Shown piece by piece: positions 15,917 to 23,006 of a stretch of 64,000 bases of DNA; the first letter of the stretch is position 1; each line of letters begins with the position of its first letter. This stretch comes from Paenibacillus sp. FSL H7-0331 (GTDB lineage: Bacteria; Bacillota; Bacilli; Paenibacillales; NBRC-103111), in NCBI RefSeq assembly GCF_001956045.1, contig NZ_MRTH01000003.1, positions 248,001 to 312,000 of the forward strand, read 5' to 3'. A program made the position numbers and the translations under genes. The notes below the pieces were generated by a model, which made no database searches, had not been told where the DNA came from, and saw only the letters and a program-made list of their open reading frames with translations.

Positions 15917-16584
15917 CTATTGGACAACCTTTCACGTCGATTCTTCCAAAGCTTTCTATTATGTTTGTAAGCCAGATATATTCCTATTAAGAAAATGAAG
16001 CCAATAAAAATTGGAATGGCAATGTATACATAGGATACTTTAAAAGCTAAAACTTCCACCTGTAAGGCAATGACAGCAACAACCAAAACGCCGGAAAGAT
16101 AAAAATTGTAGCCCTTCAAGGCATCATTACTAGTTGTGTGAAAGCCGAGCTTGTATCTCTGTAGCGGATATACGAGTAATAGTATAATTACAGTAACAAT
16201 TAAATCAAACATAACGAACTGAGTAATAGAGGTTTTGAGCATTTGTTCAGAAAACAGGTTGAAATTGGACCCAATGGAAAGTACGAAACCTTCAATTGTA
16301 ACAACAGCTGCAGTACCTATTACACAAAGTAATAAAGAAAAAATTAAAGGCAATCTGAAAAGGAGAGTAATCAGAATAATTTCTGTTATTAGTACAGGTA
16401 AGGTAGCAAACAAAGTTTCGTCAATAACATCTCTGATAAACACGGATAGTAAAGCCATAACAAAAGCAATAAAAAAAACTTTGTAAAGTGAATATCGGAA
16501 ATAAATTCTAAACATGGATAGACAAAGTAATACCGTAGCAGAGAACTCTACAGTAGAGAAAATGATCTTCATTAGCAGCAGCAT
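15913..16584 (-). CDS. Kinase-less AgrC-sensor-like membrane protein (paralog 5)
   Basis: 223 residues with about six or seven membrane helices, a cytoplasmic or loop segment QRYKLGF at about residues 142-148, then two further helices and a basic tail (KHNRKLWKNRRERLSNR). The layout matches the four tandem paralogs at 17.4-20.2 kb, including the LGF motif, but the sequence is the most divergent. It resembles the polytopic sensor part of AgrC-type kinases and stops where a DHp domain would start; no HisKA or HATPase motif exists. Its ATGA overlap with agrB argues for a direct role with the autoinducer. GAGGTG lies seven bases before the ATG. Receptor function is inference. Confidence 0.65.
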   Translation of the reverse strand: MLLLMKIIFSTVEFSATVLLCLSMFRIYFRYSLYKVFFIAFVMALLSVFIRDVIDETLFATLPVLITEIILITLLFRLPLIFSLLLCVIGTAAVVTIEGFVLSIGSNFNLFSEQMLKTSITQFVMFDLIVTVIILLLVYPLQRYKLGFHTTSNDALKGYNFYLSGVLVVAVIALQVEVLAFKVSYVYIAIPIFIGFIFLIGIYLAYKHNRKLWKNRRERLSNR

Positions 16585-16689
16585 TTACTAGCACCTCTAT
16601 CACTATTTTGATATTCATGATTGTAATGGCATAAGAGATTTGGCGTAATAGGAAACATTTCTCAATAATTAAGTTTAGTTTAATATACT

Positions 16690-16706
16690 CTTGTTAACTT
16701 AACAAG
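16690..16706. promoter_or_regulatory. 17-bp perfect palindrome ahead of the agrBD sub-operon
   Basis: CTTGTTAA and TTAACAAG flank a single base. On the reverse strand a TTGTTA inside it, 17 bases, then TAAACT gives a plausible weak promoter whose -35 box it overlaps. The half-site (TAAGTTAAC) is close to, but does not fully match, the AgrA/LytTR consensus. It is a candidate operator for agrBD expression. Confidence 0.5.
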
Positions 16707-16735
16707 TAGAATTTTGTCGAATAAAACGTTTTCAT
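16694..16735 (-). CDS. Possible 13-codon leader ORF after the CPBP gene
   Basis: Reads MKTFYSTKFYLLS. It starts six bases after the CPBP stop, with GAAAGG nine bases before its ATG, and ends inside the palindrome at 16690-16706. It could be a leader peptide or chance; nothing else supports it. Confidence 0.2.
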   Translation of the reverse strand: MKTFYSTKFYLLS

Positions 16736-16740
16736 AAGAC

Positions 16741-17328
16741 TTAACCTTTCAAAGTTCTTACTAACAAAGATATATAATTTAAAGCAGCATGAATAAGCAT
16801 CGCGGTGACAATTGTGCCGCTCTTTTTGTAGACGTAACAAAGTACCATACCTGTAATAAAATAAGCACCTAATCTTTCGATACTAAAATGTCCCATAGCA
16901 AAGATAGATGAAGATACAATTGAGCCTATCCAAAAAAGATTTTTGTTGTTAAAATAACCGAAAATGATTTTTCTGTAGGCAATTTCTTCAATAATAGGAG
17001 CAACAACAACGACATAAAATGGCATGACAAGATAATTTTGGATAAGATCATCAGTTATGATTTGTGAATTCCCAATAAGCAAAGCGTTGGCTGCATGAGC
17101 AAACATACAATATTTAAGACCATTAAATGCCCATTTATACATCTCATGATTTCGTAATAGTGTATTGAAATCGGTGTTTTGAACTTCTTTTCTCAGCATA
17201 AATAGAAACACGATGCAACTGCTTATAGGAAGTAGGGAAACCGTATATTTATTAAGAAAAAAGACGACTGGACCTGGACCGACAAATATGAAAAAGATAG
17301 CAAGTATTAGAATATATTCTTTTTTCAA
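16741..17328 (-). CDS. CPBP (ABI) family intramembrane protease, MroQ-like context
   Basis: About 195 residues, polytopic. The CPBP motifs are complete: EEIAYR (Glu114, Glu115, Arg119), FAMGHFS (His147) and HAALN (His180, Asn184). These proteases cut membrane-embedded substrates or CAAX-like prenyl tails. In S. aureus the ABI/CPBP protease MroQ is needed for Agr peptide maturation, so a role on AgrD is plausible here. The start is TTG at 17328, with AAGGAG seven bases upstream. It lies between the tandem membrane proteins and the agrBD sub-operon on the same strand. Immunity to a peptide is an alternative role for this family. Confidence 0.85.
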   Translation of the reverse strand: MKKEYILILAIFFIFVGPGPVVFFLNKYTVSLLPISSCIVFLFMLRKEVQNTDFNTLLRNHEMYKWAFNGLKYCMFAHAANALLIGNSQIITDDLIQNYLVMPFYVVVVAPIIEEIAYRKIIFGYFNNKNLFWIGSIVSSSIFAMGHFSIERLGAYFITGMVLCYVYKKSGTIVTAMLIHAALNYISLLVRTLKG

Positions 17329-17387
17329 TCCAATGCTCCTTATGTATGTAAGTAGGGGAAGCAATATTGAAGTCGAGACATCAGAAG

Positions 17388-18047
17388 TTAATCCATTAAT
17401 TCACTTTTATAACTGTAATGCAGTACAAAAGCAAGCAAGGTTACAACTGCAATCGCAATAACAAAAAACATTTCATTCCAGAAAAAAATAGAAAGACTAA
17501 CCAGGCTTAAACATATGATGCCTGTCATGGCGCTGAAATGAAGCTTGCTTAGCACTTCTGCTGTTTTAGGCTTTTGTATAGCAGACCTTGAGGAAATAAA
17601 GGTAAATCCCCACCTAAACTTCACCATAATACAAGCTAACAGAATATTAAAAGCAGCAACCCAGGCGCCTTGGACAACATATTCATTTTGAGTTACTGTT
17701 AAAAACTCATTGTAGTCAAATTGTACCATGATAGCGTTATAACTGAACTCTATAAACAAACCGTAAACAAACGTAATACCGATCATGAGGATACTTTGCA
17801 GAAATCGTACCTTGAAAAATAGCAGCAGGCACAGCAAGAAAAACAGCGGTTGGATTATAGTGATTAAATAAACAATTTTCCAGCTTTGTAATAAGGCTCC
17901 TACATTCACCATAACGAAAGTTCCTGCTGCAATCGGGATTAAATAGGAACGTAAACGCATTCGGAAAATTACAAGAGAAAGAATATACAATGAAGGCCAA
18001 ACCAGAAAATGGATCATATATTCCGGTATGTGGTCAGTAGTAAACAT
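17388..18047 (-). CDS. Kinase-less AgrC-sensor-like membrane protein (paralog 4)
   Basis: 219 residues with about six membrane helices. It shares with paralogs 1-3: FLVWPS..ILSL.IFR near residue 14, YLITIIQPL.FLLCL near 59, a QFDY segment near 107, RWGFTFIS at about 143-150 between helices, and the C-terminal HYSYKSELMD. No enzymatic motif is present. The start has AAAGGGGG seven bases upstream. Together with its tandem neighbours it looks like repeated duplication of an AgrC-like sensor domain. Transport or scaffold roles cannot be excluded. Confidence 0.65.
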   Translation of the reverse strand: MFTTDHIPEYMIHFLVWPSLYILSLVIFRMRLRSYLIPIAAGTFVMVNVGALLQSWKIVYLITIIQPLFFLLCLLLFFKVRFLQSILMIGITFVYGLFIEFSYNAIMVQFDYNEFLTVTQNEYVVQGAWVAAFNILLACIMVKFRWGFTFISSRSAIQKPKTAEVLSKLHFSAMTGIICLSLVSLSIFFWNEMFFVIAIAVVTLLAFVLHYSYKSELMD

Positions 18048-18102
18048 ATAATTCCCCCTTTTAAAGTTGCTGATTTGCTTTTGTTACTAAATAATTAGTT
18101 GA

Positions 18103-18759
18103 CTAGTCATGAAACTCTCTTTTATAACTGTAATGAAGAACAAAAGCAAGAATTGTAGACGTAGATGTAAAGATGAACAAAAACATGTCTTTCCACAAAT
18201 ACACAGATAAACTGATCATGCTAAACGAAGCAAGGAAAATTAAAACACTTAAGTAAAGCTTGTTTTGTATGATCATGGCACTTGAATGAATTTTACTGTT
18301 TCTAGTTGATATAAAGGTAAAGCCCCACCTACTTCGTATAATCAAGTAGGTTGTCATGTAATTGATAAACGACACCCAGAACCCTTGCATGATATATTCA
18401 TCTCGCAGTATATGCAAAAAATGTTGGTAGTTGAATTGAGCTACGATCATATTGTAAACAAACTCTGCAGATATAGAGTAAACAAATACCAAACCGATCA
18501 TCATAATGCTGTGGAAAAATTTGAAACGAAACACAACCATCAGGCAAAATAAAAAAGCTAACGGCTGAATGATTGTTAGTAGGTAAATTATTTCCGAAGA
18601 CTGCAGCAAAGCGGCAACAGGCGTCATAATGCAGGTACTTACAATAATTGGAATTATATATTGTTTTAACTGCACACGAAACAATGCGAGGGCCAGTACA
18701 AAAAAGGAAGGCCAAACCAGAAAATAAATCAAATATTCCAGTATTTTTTCAATAGCCAA
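18103..18759 (-). CDS. Kinase-less AgrC-sensor-like membrane protein (paralog 3)
   Basis: About 218 residues from the TTG at 18759, chosen because GGGGGAA lies seven bases upstream and because the length then equals its paralogs; the open frame continues to 18873. Motifs: YFLVWPSFFVLALALFRVQL, IYLLTIIQPLAFLFCLMVVF, QFNYQHFL, SRWGFTFISTRNSK and HYSYKREFHD. It is closest to paralog 2 (18833-19492), indicating a recent tandem duplication. Function unknown; context as for paralog 4. Confidence 0.65.
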   Translation of the reverse strand: MAIEKILEYLIYFLVWPSFFVLALALFRVQLKQYIIPIIVSTCIMTPVAALLQSSEIIYLLTIIQPLAFLFCLMVVFRFKFFHSIMMIGLVFVYSISAEFVYNMIVAQFNYQHFLHILRDEYIMQGFWVSFINYMTTYLIIRSRWGFTFISTRNSKIHSSAMIIQNKLYLSVLIFLASFSMISLSVYLWKDMFLFIFTSTSTILAFVLHYSYKREFHD

Positions 18760-18832
18760 TATTCGGTTCCCCCGTATGAATAATTTTTTTGGTTTCATTT
18801 TGTTAGCAAGAATGAAGTACCGAGCTTCTGGA

Positions 18833-19492
18833 CTAATCAAGGAGTTCTCTCTTATAACTAAAATGTATAACAACGGCGAGTATTATAGAAGTAGCAGAAA
18901 GTACTACTACAAGCAGTTCGCTCCACAAATAAAGGCTTAAACCAATCATGCTAAGAGGAAAAATAATGACCATCGCACTTAAATACAGCTTATTTTGAAT
19001 ATTCAATGTCCCAGAACGGATTTTACTGATTCGTGGGGAAATAAAAGTAAACCCCCATCGAGCTTTTATTATGATATAGATGGTCAAATAATTGATAATG
19101 GCCATGAAAATACCCTGCATAATGTATTCATCTTTGGATATTTGTAGAAACTTTTCGTAATCGAATTGAGCTACGACAACATTGTAGCTGACTTCTAAGA
19201 AAATATTGTAGATGTATACAAGACCAAGCATAATGATGCTGTGAAAAAACTTGAAACGAAATACGACCATCAGGCACAATAAAAAAACCAATGGTTGAAT
19301 AATGGTTATTAAATAAATCAATTTTGAAGCCTGCAGCAAGGTGGCAGTAGGGGCCAAAATACAAGTAGACACTACAATTGGCAATACATATTGCTGTAAT
19401 CGTATACGGAATAATGCAAGGGCTAACATAAAAAAGGTAGGCCAGACCAGAAAATGGACAAGGTACTCCAGCGCTTGTTCAATAGGAAACAT
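18833..19492 (-). CDS. Kinase-less AgrC-sensor-like membrane protein (paralog 2)
   Basis: About 219 residues from the ATG at 19492, with CGGAGG six bases upstream (an earlier in-frame ATG at 19510 would precede that site). Motifs: HFLVWPTFFMLALALFRIRL, IYLITIIQPLVFLLCLMVVF, QFDYEKFL, ARWGFTFISPRISK and HFSYKRELLD. Six or so membrane helices and no catalytic residues. It shares long identical blocks with paralog 3. Confidence 0.65.
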   Translation of the reverse strand: MFPIEQALEYLVHFLVWPTFFMLALALFRIRLQQYVLPIVVSTCILAPTATLLQASKLIYLITIIQPLVFLLCLMVVFRFKFFHSIIMLGLVYIYNIFLEVSYNVVVAQFDYEKFLQISKDEYIMQGIFMAIINYLTIYIIIKARWGFTFISPRISKIRSGTLNIQNKLYLSAMVIIFPLSMIGLSLYLWSELLVVVLSATSIILAVVIHFSYKRELLD

Positions 19493-19531
19493 ATAGATCC
19501 TCCGACTCATTATTTTGGACCTTGTTGCTAT

Positions 19532-20179
19532 CTATTCCATAGCTTCCCTACGATAAGCCTCCCTGATCACGACAAACCACAAAATAATAACCACTATTTG
19601 CAGAGTCATAGCGATGTGGGTATTGAAATAAAAGAGAGAAAAGCTGGACAGCATCAGGATGACAAGTGTAACGAAAAAGGTCGGCATCATCCGTTTGTTT
19701 TTTCGTACAAAAGCTTCTGGTTTGATCGAGTGGCGCGGAATAAACGTAAAGCCCAACCGATATTTGATGACCATCCAACAAAGGAACAGGTCAATAAAAA
19801 TGATCAGAATGGCCAATGCAATATCTGTACTCTGTATAGCGACTAAAAAATCGATCGATTGCAGCCTGGCTGAGGCAAAATTCAAGACAGCCTCAAGGCT
19901 GAAATTGATTAAATAGGAGGTTATGGTAATGATGATTGCATAGAACCAATGAAGTCTGAATATAAGCCAGTAGCACAATATAGCGCTAATGGGCTGCACC
20001 GTTGTAATTAAATATATTTTATGATGAATTTGCAAGAGGACTGATATGTAATCCAACAGTATGGATGATGTAATAATTTGCGCCCAATAGGACCGCAGCT
20101 TTAAACGAAATAATACCAAGCCAAGAGCCAGCAGGGATGCCCAGCCGAAGAAGAAAAAGATTGCCAGCTCAACAATCAT
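19532..20179 (-). CDS. Kinase-less AgrC-sensor-like membrane protein (paralog 1)
   Basis: 215 residues, first of the tandem set, starting five bases after the XRE-LytTR stop and so co-transcribed with it. Motifs: LGLVLFRLKLRSY, IYLITTVQPISAILCYWLIF, YRLGFTFIPRHSIKPE and the C-terminal REAYRREAME. It is more divergent than paralogs 2-4 but keeps the helix count, the GFTFI loop and the charged tail. Confidence 0.65.
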   Translation of the reverse strand: MIVELAIFFFFGWASLLALGLVLFRLKLRSYWAQIITSSILLDYISVLLQIHHKIYLITTVQPISAILCYWLIFRLHWFYAIIITITSYLINFSLEAVLNFASARLQSIDFLVAIQSTDIALAILIIFIDLFLCWMVIKYRLGFTFIPRHSIKPEAFVRKNKRMMPTFFVTLVILMLSSFSLFYFNTHIAMTLQIVVIILWFVVIREAYRREAME

Positions 20180-20184
20180 TATGC

Positions 20185-20853
20185 TTAGCCTTTATTACGG
20201 GCAGGAGAGATCGATGCTTCTTTGCCGCTTGTTTTGCCAAATGAGAATTCAAGGCTGGACTGATTGTTGTTGGCTACATGCCGTACAATAAGATCGTGGT
20301 ATTTGCGCTGACGGGTAGCTGATATCGTGACACAAACCCCTTCACCTGAGGCATCAAAATATAAGAAACCGTTGCGTTCGTCGTATTTGCGGATATTATG
20401 AAAATTCACATAGAGATCAGAATCAATCTTTTTGAATCCACTCTCTTCCAAGGTATCCAGGAAATCGCTGAAGTCTCTTAATGAATCAATGCTTTTCTTT
20501 AATCGGGCTTGCTGATCCGCATATATAATATCTCTCATACCAATTTCGATGTAGTACACATGGCTCAGATCGACCTCAATATCAGGGGTAGCCGCGTCAG
20601 GCATCAAATCGTGCTCTTCAAGATGCCCGGCTTTAATCATCAGTTCCTTATAGGGGTAGCCGTATGCGTTGGATAGCTTTTGTAAGGTATCGGGGGATGG
20701 CGTTATTTTTTCATTGGTGGAACGGTTTTTTTCTAATTCCAAATCACGTATATACGCATGCGATAATCCGCTTTTTTTGGCTGCCTCTCTCAGGGAGATG
20801 GAACCGCGCAAACTTTCAAGAAATTTGCCAAAATTAGGGATAGCTTGTCCCAT
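20185..20853 (-). CDS. XRE-LytTR fusion transcriptional regulator
   Basis: About 222 residues. Residues 1-80 are an XRE helix-turn-helix (SLREAAKKSGLSHAYIRDLE, then PSPDTLQKLSNAYGYPYKELM). Residues about 95-195 look like LytTR, the DNA-binding domain of AgrA: VYYIEIGMRDIIYA, FLDTLEESGFKKIDSD, LYVNFHNIRKYDERNGFLYF and a basic helix TRQRKYHDLIVRHV. The same LVNxxHI..YD..G.+Y pattern is in the GGDEF-EAL protein at 13.3-15.2 kb. Two different DNA-binding folds in one chain is unusual. The ATG at 20853 has AAGAGG eight bases upstream. It heads the reverse-strand train and diverges from the gene at 21045; a perfect palindrome lies between. Confidence 0.8.
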   Translation of the reverse strand: MGQAIPNFGKFLESLRGSISLREAAKKSGLSHAYIRDLELEKNRSTNEKITPSPDTLQKLSNAYGYPYKELMIKAGHLEEHDLMPDAATPDIEVDLSHVYYIEIGMRDIIYADQQARLKKSIDSLRDFSDFLDTLEESGFKKIDSDLYVNFHNIRKYDERNGFLYFDASGEGVCVTISATRQRKYHDLIVRHVANNNQSSLEFSFGKTSGKEASISPARNKG

Positions 20854-20972
20854 TAAAATCACCTCTTAATCGTTATTGTAAGGGAGCCTGTATAGAAATG
20901 AAATAGGTTGATGCGAAAATGTCGGAAGTTATTTTTATTTTCTCACATACTGCCAGTAAATTAAAGTAAACC

Positions 20973-21001
20973 TTGACGTAATGTAGTATAAATACTACAT
21001 T
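20973..21001 (+). promoter_or_regulatory. Promoter with embedded 22-bp perfect palindrome in the XRE-LytTR divergent region
   Basis: TTGACG (20973-20978), 17 bases, TACATT (20996-21001) drives the + strand gene. The palindrome has arms AATGTAGTAT (20980-20989) and ATACTACATT (20992-21001) around AA, and covers the spacer and -10 box. This is a likely operator for the XRE domain, with repression of the divergent gene and possibly autoregulation. Confidence 0.75.
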
Positions 21002-21044
21002 TATCACAGGGGGAGCAATACCTGAATCGGGAGGGGGATACATA

Positions 21045-21482
21045 TTGAAAGACAAAAGCATGAAGCGTTGGAGCACCTATGAGCCCTTTTTTATTGAGTT
21101 TAACGGATACAAAATTGCTGATATTGTCGTTACCAGTCATGCCCTGTCCCGATGGTCGGAACGAGTGGATAGCGACCAAGGCAATATCGACTATATATGC
21201 ACCTTCTTATGGGAGGTATTGAAAAACAATCGAATCCAGCCCTATTACGATAATGAAAAAGAAGTATATTTGATCGATGATGATTTGGCCGTGGTATCCG
21301 AATTTATGGTGCTCAAGGATGAAACGGATATCACGGGCAAACCTTTGCATAAAATGATTATTGTTACCTTTTTGGGACGTTTGTCGGAAGATATTCAGCT
21401 TCGCGATTTGAAAGCGTATTACTCCTGGCTGCGGCATTCAAGGCGGATGACACTGGTGAAGCATGGCAGAAAACGAAAATGA
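21045..21482 (+). CDS. Conserved hypothetical protein divergent from XRE-LytTR
   Basis: 145 residues, soluble, basic tail (HGRKRK). The segment VVTSHALSRWSERV near residue 29 resembles the HAxxRxxER motif of DUF4258/RelE-like small proteins, but the remainder gives no firm family. The start is TTG at 21045 with GGAGGGGG nine bases upstream; ATG at 21060 is possible. Its promoter carries the 22-bp palindrome, so it is probably controlled by the XRE-LytTR protein. Confidence 0.6.
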   Translation: MKDKSMKRWSTYEPFFIEFNGYKIADIVVTSHALSRWSERVDSDQGNIDYICTFLWEVLKNNRIQPYYDNEKEVYLIDDDLAVVSEFMVLKDETDITGKPLHKMIIVTFLGRLSEDIQLRDLKAYYSWLRHSRRMTLVKHGRKRK

Positions 21483-21517
21483 ACAAAAGGGTTGTACTTT
21501 GTGGGAATGCCGATCGA

Positions 21518-22378
21518 TTATTCATTGCAATCATAAGGGTTGGTGGTTTGGTCCTGCCGGTATTCAGACGGTGAGCGGCCAAACCACTTTTTAAATTGCT
21601 TGGAAAAGTACAGTGCATCTCCGAAGCCGACGGATGAAGCGACCTGCTCCACAGTCAATGTATCCTGCAGCAGCAGTCGTGCACGCTCCATCCGTATTTT
21701 CAGCAGGAAATTCATGGGTGACATTCCTGTGTGCTGCTTGAACATTTTTGATAAATGAGTGCGGTGATACCCAAGGCTTTGTGCCATTTGTTCGATGGAT
21801 ATTGGCTGATTGTGCTGGAGAGTCAGCCAACGGATCGCCTGTTCAATTTGCTGCTGAATCCCTGACGCCTCTTCCTTCGGAACGTTGGTCTCATGATGGG
21901 ATTGAGCATATTCGGCAAGGATCAGCCGCAGATAGCCTTGGGACTGCAAATCACTATTGGGAAGCCGCGCCTGCAGCTTGTGATCCAATTGATGAAATAA
22001 AGCATTGAGCTTTCGGTGCTGCTTGGTCATATTCACGGGTCGGTGTTGTGAAAGACCCAGCATATTCAAGTATTCATCAGCCCGATTGCCCTTGAAGCCT
22101 ATCCAACGATAGCTCCACGGATTCAATTCATCCGATTCATAGCTGACTAATTCCCCGGGAAATATAAAAAAGCTGCCCCCACGCTCCAGATGATAGTCCT
22201 GCCCCATACAGCGAAAGGTTCCTTCACCCGATACCACATAATGCACCAAGTAGTAGTCAAGCACCTGTGGCCCTACCTTGTGCAGTGGATTCGTCTGAGC
22301 ATGCCCGCTAAAAAGCACGGATAACTCCCCTTTACTGGGATGCGGATTGAATGAGACATGATGATGATGTGAACTCAT
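21518..22378 (-). CDS. AraC-family regulator with cupin sensor domain
   Basis: About 286 residues. The N-terminal cupin half (DYYLVHYVVSGEGTF, YHLERGGSFFIFPGELVSYE, PWSYRWIGFKG) binds a sugar; the C-terminal half has two helix-turn-helices (ISIEQMAQSLGYHRTHLSKMFKQHTG and LTVEQVASSVGFGDALYFSKQFKKWFGRSP). This layout is that of MsmR/MelR-type activators. The start at 22378 has GAGGTG upstream. The GH4 alpha-galactosidase gene 630 bases away is the obvious target, with bdbC lying between. Confidence 0.88.
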   Translation of the reverse strand: MSSHHHHVSFNPHPSKGELSVLFSGHAQTNPLHKVGPQVLDYYLVHYVVSGEGTFRCMGQDYHLERGGSFFIFPGELVSYESDELNPWSYRWIGFKGNRADEYLNMLGLSQHRPVNMTKQHRKLNALFHQLDHKLQARLPNSDLQSQGYLRLILAEYAQSHHETNVPKEEASGIQQQIEQAIRWLTLQHNQPISIEQMAQSLGYHRTHLSKMFKQHTGMSPMNFLLKIRMERARLLLQDTLTVEQVASSVGFGDALYFSKQFKKWFGRSPSEYRQDQTTNPYDCNE

Positions 22379-22453
22379 GTGGAACACCTCGATTGATTTT
22401 GATATGATGAAGTGTACATACCTATATTAGAAGGAAACAAGGAGCGCTGAACG

Positions 22454-22885
22454 ATGGGCTGGAATCGGTTTATTAAAGAAAATGGACTACATATGTCTTG
22501 GATTGTTGCAGTAATGGCTATGTTTGGAAGCTTGTACTTTTCAGAGGTTCTGAACTACCTGCCCTGCAAGCTGTGCTGGTATCAACGAATATTGATGTAC
22601 CCATTGGCGATTATACTTGGGATTGCTGCCGTTCGCAAGGATACGAAGCAGTTTATCTATGTACTTCCTTTAAGTATATGGGGGATGGGGATTTCGCTGT
22701 ATCATATCTTGATGCAAAAGACTTCCTGGTTCAAGGAAGCAGCAACTACGTGTGGGCCTGTTCCGTGTGATGTTGACTATATTAATTGGCTTGGTTTTAT
22801 TACAATTCCTGTGCTGGCTTTTATGGCTTTTACATTAATTACAATTATTCAACTTGCTCTATGGTCTGCAGTTCGTAAAGGCTAA
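22454..22885 (+). CDS. bdbC: Disulfide bond formation protein BdbC (DsbB-like)
   Basis: 143 residues, four membrane helices. Both redox pairs are present: PCKLCWYQR (Cys38, Cys41) and CGPVPCDVDY (Cys100, Cys105). BdbC/DsbB reoxidises an extracytoplasmic thiol oxidase (BdbD) and passes electrons to quinone. No bdbD gene is adjacent. The start has AAGGAGCG upstream. It is divergent from the AraC gene with about 75 bases between. Confidence 0.92.
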   Translation: MGWNRFIKENGLHMSWIVAVMAMFGSLYFSEVLNYLPCKLCWYQRILMYPLAIILGIAAVRKDTKQFIYVLPLSIWGMGISLYHILMQKTSWFKEAATTCGPVPCDVDYINWLGFITIPVLAFMAFTLITIIQLALWSAVRKG

Positions 22886-22887
22886 CG

Positions 22888-22977
22888 ACAAACGCACTAC
22901 ATTTATCCATGTAAAAATGGTTTGTCTCCATATGCATTCCCGGTTTCTTGACGTATAGTTCTAGTTAAGGTTATGAA
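22888..22977 (+). promoter_or_regulatory. bdbC-melA intergenic: inverted repeat and melA promoter
   Basis: An inverted repeat GACAAAC...GTTTGTC (22888-22927) follows bdbC; it lacks a T-run, so it may be an operator rather than a terminator. Downstream, TTGACG (22948-22953), 18 bases and TATGAA (22972-22977) give a reasonable promoter for the alpha-galactosidase gene. Confidence 0.5.
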
Positions 22978-23006
22978 CTTATTCAATGAACTGGGAGGCT
23001 GTTACG

